Shown here one piece after another: positions 5,657 through 10,385 of a DNA stretch of 10,385 bases. The translations under genes and the position numbers were made by a program. The notes beneath the pieces are model-generated. The model searched no databases, was not told the origin of the DNA, and saw only the letters and a list, made by a program, of their open reading frames with translations. Numbering within the stretch: the stretch's first letter is position 1; each line of letters starts with the position of its first letter. The stretch spans positions 4,927-15,311 of the forward strand of contig CAJTSY010000021.1 of the NCBI GenBank assembly GCA_910578995.1, read 5' to 3'. Origin of the DNA: an uncultured Acetatifactor sp. GTDB taxonomy: Bacteria; Bacillota; Clostridia; Lachnospirales; Lachnospiraceae.

Positions 5657-7750
5657 ATGAAAGTTTACACAACTGACAAGATTCGTAATGTGGTGCTGCT
5701 GGGACACGGCGGAAGCGGTAAAACCAGCCTGGCGGAAGCTTTTGCGTATCTGTCCGGAATTACATCCAGAATGGGCAAAGTTCCCGATGGCAATACCGTA
5801 AGCGATTACGGCAAAGAGGAACAGAAGCGTAAGTTTTCCATCAATGCATCCGTTATTCCCATCGAGTGGGAGGGCGTAAAGATCAATGTGATCGATACCC
5901 CCGGTTATTTTGACTTCGTGGGTGAGGCCGAGGAAGCAGTCAGCGCGGCGGGCGCAGCCATCATCGTAGTGAACGGCAAGTCCGGCATTGAGGTGGGTAC
6001 CCAGAAGGCATGGGAACTGTGCGAGAAGTACAAGCTGCCCAGGTTCATCTATGTTTCCAACATGGACGTGGACAATGCCTCCTTCCGCCAGGTAGTGGAG
6101 GACATGACGAATCTCTACGGCAAGAAAATGGCGCCCTTCAACCTGCCCATCCGTGAGGCGGAGAAGTTCGTGGGCTATGTGAACGTGGTTTCTGAGACCG
6201 GACACCGTTGGCAGGGCAAGGAAGTGGTGGACTGCGAGGTGCCGGAATATAATAAGAAGAACCTGGAGCTCTGCCGTGACACCCTGATGGAGGCAGTGGC
6301 GGAGACCAGCGAGGAAATGATGGAGCGGTATTTCGGCGGGGAGACCTTCTCTGATGCCGAGATCAGGGCGGCACTGCGTACCAATGTATGCGACGGGACC
6401 ATCGTTCCCATGACCATGGGATCCAACGTGCTGTGCCAGGGCATCTATACCCTGTTGGACGATATCGTGAAATACATGCCCAGTCCCGAGAACCGCAAGA
6501 TTGCCGGCATAAATATGAAGACGAATGATATTTACAATGCGGACTATGATTTCTCCAAGGCGAAATCGGCTTACGTCTGGAAGACCATTGTGGATCCTTT
6601 TATCGGCAAGTATTCCATGATTAAGGTGAATTCCGGTGTGCTGAAGACGGATGACCTGCTTTACAACGTGGACACGGAAGTGGAAGAGAAGATCGGAAAA
6701 CTCTATGTTATGCAGGGCAACAAGCCCATGGAGGTTCCGGAGCTTCACGCGGGAGACCTTGGCGCGCTGGCAAAGCTTTCCGATACAAAGACGGGCAACA
6801 GCCTTGCTACAAAGGCTACCCCCATCAAATACGGCAAGGCGGAGGTGTCCACCCCTTATACCTGCATGCGCTACAAGCCCAAGAACAAGGGGGATGTAGA
6901 CAAGATTTCACAGGCCCTGCAGAAGATGACCAATGAAGACCTGACGCTGAAGATGGTCAACGATGCGGAGAACAGGCAGACTCTGCTGTACGGCATGGGC
7001 GACCAGCACCTGGATATCGTGGTAAGCCGTCTCCTGAATGAATACAAAGTGGAAGTGGAACTGGACCGTCCGAAGGTTGCCTACAAAGAGACCATCCGGA
7101 AGCAGTCCGATGTGGAATACAAGTATAAGAAGCAGTCCGGCGGACACGGACAGTACGGCCATGTAAAGATGCGCTTCAGCCCTTCCGACAACCTGGATCA
7201 GGCCTTCGAGTTTTCGCAGGAAGTGGTGGGCGGCACCGTGCCGAAGAACTATTTCCCTGCAGTGGAAAAAGGTCTCCAGGAATCCGTGCTCAAGGGACCC
7301 ATGGCCGCATACCCGGTGGTTGGCGTGAAGGCTGTGCTGTACGACGGATCCTACCATCCGGTGGACTCCTCCGAACAGGCGTTCAAGATGGCCACCATCC
7401 AGGCTTTCAAGAAAGGTTTTATGGAGGCCCATCCCGTTCTGCTTGAGCCCATTGCCTCCATCAAGGTGACCGTTCCCGATGCCTATACGGGAGACGTGAT
7501 GGGTGACCTGAACAAGAGGCGCGGCCGTGTGCTGGGCATGAATCCCATGGCAGGCGGCAAGCAGGTGATCGAGGCTGAGATTCCCCAGAGTTCTCTGCAT
7601 GGTTACTGCACGGATCTCCGTTCCATGACCGGAGGCCGGGGAGAATACAGCTATGAATTTATCCGTTACGAGCAGGCTCCCTCCGATGTACAGGAGAAGG
7701 AAATCGCCGCAAGAGCAGCTAAGGTGGCGGAGAATGGATCGGATGATTAA
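5657..7750 (+). CDS. EF-G-like translational GTPase (second EF-G paralogue type)
   Basis: A 697-residue five-domain relative of elongation factor G. The GTPase domain has a P-loop GHGGSGKT (16-23), unlike the AHIDAGKT of canonical EF-G, so this is the paralogue class sometimes called EF-G2 or EF-G-like, not the str-operon fusA. Domain IV has KKQSGGHGQYGHV (491-503). Domain V has GDVMGDLNKRRGRVLGM and DLRSMTGGRGEYSYEF near the end. Several G motifs depart from EF-G: switch I reads RKFS (58-61) instead of RGIT, G3 reads DTPGYFDF (80-87) with Tyr in place of the catalytic His, and G4 reads SNMD (134-137) in place of NKMD. The role is uncertain: translocation back-up, ribosome recycling, or another ribosome-linked task. 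ATG 5657 has GGAGGAAA at 5644-5651, an ideal distance; an in-frame TTG at 5642 would overlap that site and is rejected. It is transcribed alone, divergent from tyrA. No clear terminator follows. Confidence 0.9.
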   Translation: MKVYTTDKIRNVVLLGHGGSGKTSLAEAFAYLSGITSRMGKVPDGNTVSDYGKEEQKRKFSINASVIPIEWEGVKINVIDTPGYFDFVGEAEEAVSAAGAAIIVVNGKSGIEVGTQKAWELCEKYKLPRFIYVSNMDVDNASFRQVVEDMTNLYGKKMAPFNLPIREAEKFVGYVNVVSETGHRWQGKEVVDCEVPEYNKKNLELCRDTLMEAVAETSEEMMERYFGGETFSDAEIRAALRTNVCDGTIVPMTMGSNVLCQGIYTLLDDIVKYMPSPENRKIAGINMKTNDIYNADYDFSKAKSAYVWKTIVDPFIGKYSMIKVNSGVLKTDDLLYNVDTEVEEKIGKLYVMQGNKPMEVPELHAGDLGALAKLSDTKTGNSLATKATPIKYGKAEVSTPYTCMRYKPKNKGDVDKISQALQKMTNEDLTLKMVNDAENRQTLLYGMGDQHLDIVVSRLLNEYKVEVELDRPKVAYKETIRKQSDVEYKYKKQSGGHGQYGHVKMRFSPSDNLDQAFEFSQEVVGGTVPKNYFPAVEKGLQESVLKGPMAAYPVVGVKAVLYDGSYHPVDSSEQAFKMATIQAFKKGFMEAHPVLLEPIASIKVTVPDAYTGDVMGDLNKRRGRVLGMNPMAGGKQVIEAEIPQSSLHGYCTDLRSMTGGRGEYSYEFIRYEQAPSDVQEKEIAARAAKVAENGSDD

Positions 7751-7787
7751 ATTTAATCTGATTCTTGATTATTTTTAACTTTTTGAC

Positions 7788-7816
7788 TTGACAGATGCCT
7801 GAAAACGGGATAGAAT
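7788..7816 (+). promoter_or_regulatory. Strong sigma-A promoter for the leuS T-box leader
   Basis: A perfect TTGACA at 7788-7793, exactly 17 bp, then TAGAAT at 7811-7816. Start predicted near 7823. It sits 37 bp after the EF-G-like stop codon in an AT-rich stretch without an evident terminator, so some read-through into the leader is possible. Confidence 0.85.
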
Positions 7817-7846
7817 AGAAAACATCTTTCGTGAGGAGGTTTCTTC

Positions 7847-7864
7847 ATGGAAAGTGTTTCATAG
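7847..7864 (+). CDS. Five-codon micro-ORF (MESVS) in the T-box leader, hypothetical
   Basis: GAGGAGGT (7833-7840) is a near-perfect Shine-Dalgarno sequence and lies six bases ahead of an ATG that reads Met-Glu-Ser-Val-Ser then TAG. It lies about 24 bases from the predicted transcript start and just ahead of Stem I. No leucine codon is present, so it is not a classical leucine attenuator peptide. It may be translated and influence folding of Stem I, act as a ribosome-binding standby site, or be a chance remnant of an older start. The initiation site is visible; function is speculation. Confidence 0.35.
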   Translation: MESVS

Positions 7865-8140
7865 GTTATCGGCTTTGAAGAGGAGTAGTAGGGAGATCGG
7901 ACTTTCAGAGAGCCGCCGGAAGGTGCGAGGCGGCAGCGAGATGTTCCTGAACTGGCCTTGGAGTCCTCGCCTGAAGCGCTGCAGCGTGGGTAGGGTGGAG
8001 CGGTTTATCCCGTTATAGATCGTCGAGTGCACAGACCATGGAATATGGCGGCTGCAACCGGCCTGGGGGTTATCCCGGTCCGGCAGCATGCGGAAAGCGG
8101 TTCCTTACAGTCTGTGAATTAGAGTGGTACCACGGAATCA

Positions 8141-8176
8141 AGCCCTTTCGTCTCTAAACAGCGAGAGGGCTTTTTT
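8141..8176 (+). terminator. T-box-controlled intrinsic terminator
   Basis: AGCCCTTTCG (8141-8150) pairs with CGAGAGGGCT (8162-8171) with one G-T wobble across an 11-base loop, followed by a run of six T (8171-8176). It competes with the antiterminator for bases 8146-8157. Confidence 0.92.
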
Positions 8177-8215
8177 ATGCGCAGGCCCGGGCGAAGGGGG
8201 CGGCGGGGAACTAAA

Positions 8216-8429
8216 AAACAGCATCTGCCCATCCAGTGCCCAGAGGACATGCGGACGCATCATTTGGCGGCCGAAAGTCCTCTGCCATATCTTGGTACTG
8301 GATGGGCAGATGCGGAACTGGAAACAGCATCTGCCCATCCAGTGCCCAGAGGACATGCGGACGCATCATTTGGCGGCCGAAAGTCCTCTGCCATATCTTG
8401 GTACTGGATGGGCAGATGCGGAACTGGAA
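8216..8429 (+). repeat. Perfect tandem duplication of a 106-bp hairpin unit in the leuS leader
   Basis: Two identical 106-bp units (8216-8321 and 8322-8427, identity continuing two bases further). Each holds a long imperfect palindrome. In copy 1, 8221-8240 pairs with 8294-8313 over 20 bp with a single G-T wobble (the outer arms are GCATCTGCCCATCCAGT and its exact complement); then 8241-8248 (CAGAGGAC) pairs with 8277-8284, leaving a nine-base bulge CCATATCTT (8285-8293). The 28-base apical part includes a small ATGC-GGAC-GCAT hairpin. Copy 2 is the same, shifted by 106 (8327-8346 with 8400-8419). The motif GGAACT occurs before, between and after the hairpins (8207, 8314, 8420). The units lie after the T-box terminator and end 11 bases before the leuS ribosome site, so they are present only in read-through mRNA. 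They could be a mobile hairpin element or a structured leader RNA. I do not recognise a named family. Confidence 0.95.
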
Positions 8430-8443
8430 TAGGAGGACAAAAT

Positions 8444-10385
8444 ATGGCAAAACCATACAACCACCACGAGGTGGAGAAAAAATGGCAGGCTGTCTGGGAC
8501 GAAGAACATGCCTTCCGGACATCCGACGATTATTCAAAACCGAAGTACTATGCACTTGTAGAATTCCCCTACCCTTCGGGACAGGGGCTTCATGTGGGAC
8601 ACCCCAGGCCCTACACCGCCCTGGACATCGTGGCCCGCAAGCGCAGGATGCAGGGCTACAACGTGCTCTATCCCATGGGCTGGGACGCATTTGGTCTTCC
8701 CACGGAGAATTATGCCATCAAAAATCACATCCACCCCAGGATCGTGACCAAAAACAATGTGGAACGCTTCAAGGGACAGCTCCATGCCCTGGGCTATTCC
8801 TTTGACTGGGAGCGGGAGGTCAACACCACGGATCCCGGCTATTACAAATGGACCCAGTGGATCTTCCTGAAACTGTTTAAGGCGGGACTGGCCTACAAGA
8901 CGGAAATGCCCATCAACTGGTGTACCTCCTGCAAGGTGGGTCTGGCCAACGAGGAAGTGGTGAACGGCGTCTGCGAGCGCTGCGGTTCCGAGGTGGTCCG
9001 CAAGGTAAAGAGCCAGTGGATGCTGAAGATCACGGAATACGCGGATAAGCTGCTCCAGGGCCTGGACACGGTTGACTACATTGAAAGAGTCAAAGTATCC
9101 CAGAAGAACTGGATCGGCAAGTCCCAGGGTGCGGAAGTGGATTTCACCCTCACAGGGAAGGAGGAGAAGCTCCGTATCTACACCACCAGGCCGGATACGC
9201 TTTTCGGCGCCACCTATATGGTAGTTTCCCCGGAGCATCCGCTGATTGAGAGATACAAAGACGAGATTAAAAACTATGACGCCCTTGTGGCTTACAGGGA
9301 GCAGGCGGCGAAAAAATCCGACTTCGAGCGTACGGAGCTGGCAAAGGACAAGACAGGCGTGCAGATTGACGGCCTCACCGCCACCAATCCGGTGAACGGG
9401 AAGGAGATTCCCGTCTGGATTTCCGACTATGTGCTCATGACCTACGGGACGGGGGCCATTATGGCGGTGCCTGCCCATGACGAGAGAGACTGGGATTTCG
9501 CGAAGAAATTCGGCCTGCCCATCATTGAAGTGGTGGCGGGAAGCCCGGTGAGCGTCCAGGAGGCGGTGTACACAGACGTGGAGTCCGGAATCCTGGTGAA
9601 TTCGGATTTCCTGGACGGCCTGTCCGTGGCGGATGCCAAGAAGAAGATCACGGAATGGCTCCAGGAGAAGGGCCTGGGACAGAGCAAGACCAACTTTAAG
9701 CTCCGCGACTGGGTATTTTCCAGGCAGCGTTACTGGGGGGAGCCCATTCCCATCGTGTACTGTGAGAAATGCGGTTTCGTTCCCCTTGACGAGAGCGAGC
9801 TGCCCCTGATGCTTCCGGAGGTGGAATCCTACGAGCCCACGGATAACGGGGAGTCTCCCCTGGCGGCCATGACGGACTGGGTGAACACCACCTGCCCGTG
9901 CTGCGGAGGGCCTGCGAAACGGGAAACGGATACCATGCCCCAGTGGGCAGGTTCTTCCTGGTATTTCCTGCGTTACACGGATCCCAAGAATGAGGAAGCC
10001 CTTGCCAGTAAGGAAGCCCTGGACTACTGGATGCCGGTGGACTGGTACAACGGCGGCATGGAGCATACCACCCTGCACCTGCTCTACTCACGGTTCTGGC
10101 ACAGATTCCTCTATGACCAGGGCGACGTACCCTGTCCGGAACCTTATCAGAAGCGCACCAGCCACGGCATGATCCTGGGCTCCAACGGGGAGAAGATGTC
10201 CAAATCCAGGGGCAATGTAGTGAATCCGGATGATATCGTCAGGGAGTACGGAGCGGATACCCTGCGCACCTACGAGATGTTCATCGGCGCCTTTGATTTA
10301 AGCGCAGCATGGAGTGAGGACGGCGTAAAGGGCTGCCGCAGGTTCCTGGAGAGAGTGTGGAAGCTGCAGGATATGCTTGTGGAAG
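8444..10385 (+). CDS. leuS: Leucyl-tRNA synthetase, 3'-truncated by the window edge
   Basis: Class I synthetase charging tRNA-Leu, bacterial type. The 647 visible residues (about 800 expected) cover the catalytic core: the HIGH-type signature PYPSGQGLHVGH (42-53), a zinc-type cluster C160xxC163 and C177xxC180, the CP1 editing domain with the threonine-rich TTRPDTLFGAT (247-257) and YGTGAIMAVPAHDERD (editing Asp in AHDERD at 346), a second Cys pair region (CEKCG and CPCCG), the leucine-specific block PQWAGSSWYFLRYTDP, and KMSKS at 584-588. The anticodon-binding domain begins near the end, and the C-terminal part lies outside the window. ATG 8444 follows AGGAGG (8431-8436) by seven bases. It is regulated by the T-box upstream, and its mRNA would carry two long tandem hairpins in the 5' leader. 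No frameshift is seen. Confidence 0.97.
   Translation, partial: MAKPYNHHEVEKKWQAVWDEEHAFRTSDDYSKPKYYALVEFPYPSGQGLHVGHPRPYTALDIVARKRRMQGYNVLYPMGWDAFGLPTENYAIKNHIHPRIVTKNNVERFKGQLHALGYSFDWEREVNTTDPGYYKWTQWIFLKLFKAGLAYKTEMPINWCTSCKVGLANEEVVNGVCERCGSEVVRKVKSQWMLKITEYADKLLQGLDTVDYIERVKVSQKNWIGKSQGAEVDFTLTGKEEKLRIYTTRPDTLFGATYMVVSPEHPLIERYKDEIKNYDALVAYREQAAKKSDFERTELAKDKTGVQIDGLTATNPVNGKEIPVWISDYVLMTYGTGAIMAVPAHDERDWDFAKKFGLPIIEVVAGSPVSVQEAVYTDVESGILVNSDFLDGLSVADAKKKITEWLQEKGLGQSKTNFKLRDWVFSRQRYWGEPIPIVYCEKCGFVPLDESELPLMLPEVESYEPTDNGESPLAAMTDWVNTTCPCCGGPAKRETDTMPQWAGSSWYFLRYTDPKNEEALASKEALDYWMPVDWYNGGMEHTTLHLLYSRFWHRFLYDQGDVPCPEPYQKRTSHGMILGSNGEKMSKSRGNVVNPDDIVREYGADTLRTYEMFIGAFDLSAAWSEDGVKGCRRFLERVWKLQDMLVE

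Larger units (their letters stand above)
7823..8176 (+). promoter_or_regulatory. T-box riboswitch leader of leuS (leucyl-tRNA sensing)
   Basis: Senses uncharged tRNA-Leu and permits read-through into leuS. Stem I region: AGTA motif near 7884-7890, lower stem AGGGA (7890-7894) with TTCCT (7944-7948), and the distal stem GCCGCC (7912-7917) with GGCGGC (7929-7934) following the AGAGAG stretch. After TTCCT comes GAA then CTG (7952-7954), a Leu codon and the likely specifier. A long Stem III candidate spans 8051-8087. The T-box proper, AGAGTGGTACCACGG, is at 8121-8135. Its antiterminator pairs TTAGAG (8119-8124) with CTCTAA (8152-8157) and ACGGAA (8132-8137) with TTTCGT (8146-8151), leaving the 7-base bulge TGGTACC. 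TGGT in the bulge matches a tRNA acceptor end ACCA, as expected for tRNA-Leu with A73. These pairings exclude the terminator at 8141-8176. The identification is firm; the specifier assignment is less so. Confidence 0.93.

Noticed and set aside
5612..6748. 378-codon open frame on the minus strand opposite the EF-G-like gene
   Set aside because: Shadow of the EF-G-like coding frame, rich in His/Leu, with no recognisable domain.
5657..7750. Tetracycline ribosomal protection protein (TetM type)
   Set aside because: The P-loop, domain IV KKQSGGHGQYGHV and C-terminal blocks fit EF-G-like paralogues better, and the context is housekeeping, not mobile.
8216..8429. CRISPR array
   Set aside because: Only two units, each a 93-base palindrome with a 13-base spacer; neither repeat nor spacer size fits, and no cas gene is present.
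8124..8805. Open frames running through the tandem repeat (8124-8432 and 8236-8805, plus strand) that could look like a repeat protein
   Set aside because: They arise because the 106-bp unit happens to lack stops in some frames. They have no ribosome site, begin in the T-box or repeat, and the longer one overlaps leuS in another frame.
8534..10078. 514-codon open frame on the minus strand opposite leuS
   Set aside because: It is antisense to an unmistakable leuS, with no family motif seen; long antisense frames are expected opposite GC-rich codon use.

Overview
The window reads as a chromosomal housekeeping stretch of a low-G+C-lineage Firmicute with a fairly GC-rich genome, most likely a Lachnospiraceae-type Clostridia. 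The grounds are the gene families (M18 aminopeptidase 1, an EF-G-like second paralogue, TyrA with a C-terminal ACT domain, VanZ-like protein, PilZ protein), strong AGGAGG-type ribosome sites, sigma-A promoters with TG-extended -10 boxes, and a leucine T-box leader. The genus is inferred, not read directly.

Layout. 1-400: 3' part (or all) of a GNAT acetyltransferase gene whose end is echoed by two degraded repeats (401-515). 551-3123: a promoter, then the M18 aminopeptidase (apeA) and queA in the same direction, 21 bp apart, probably one transcript. 3207-4126: a strong promoter with a short leader, then a PilZ-domain protein overlapping a VanZ-like membrane protein by 11 bp. 4127-4241: convergent intergenic segment with small hairpins and no convincing terminator. 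4242-5342 (minus): tyrA, prephenate dehydrogenase. 5343-5656: AT-rich divergent control region carrying an 11-bp inverted repeat pair. 5657-7750: an EF-G-like translational GTPase with altered G motifs.

7751-8443 is the most interesting part. A perfect -35 promoter starts a leucine T-box leader. It holds a five-codon micro-ORF with a strong ribosome site, Stem I, a large Stem III hairpin, a textbook antiterminator with a TGGTACC bulge, and a competing terminator. Between that terminator and the leuS ribosome site lie two identical copies of a 106-bp unit, each folding into a long bulged hairpin with a 20-bp basal stem. leuS (8444 onward) runs off the right edge.

The genes mostly concern translation and its supply: LeuRS charging under T-box control, the EF-G-like GTPase, QueA for tRNA queuosine, TyrA for tyrosine, and an aminopeptidase for peptide turnover. 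No phage, CRISPR, toxin-antitoxin or transposase gene is visible. The best candidates for something undescribed are the tandem hairpin module in the leuS leader and the micro-ORF ahead of the T-box.
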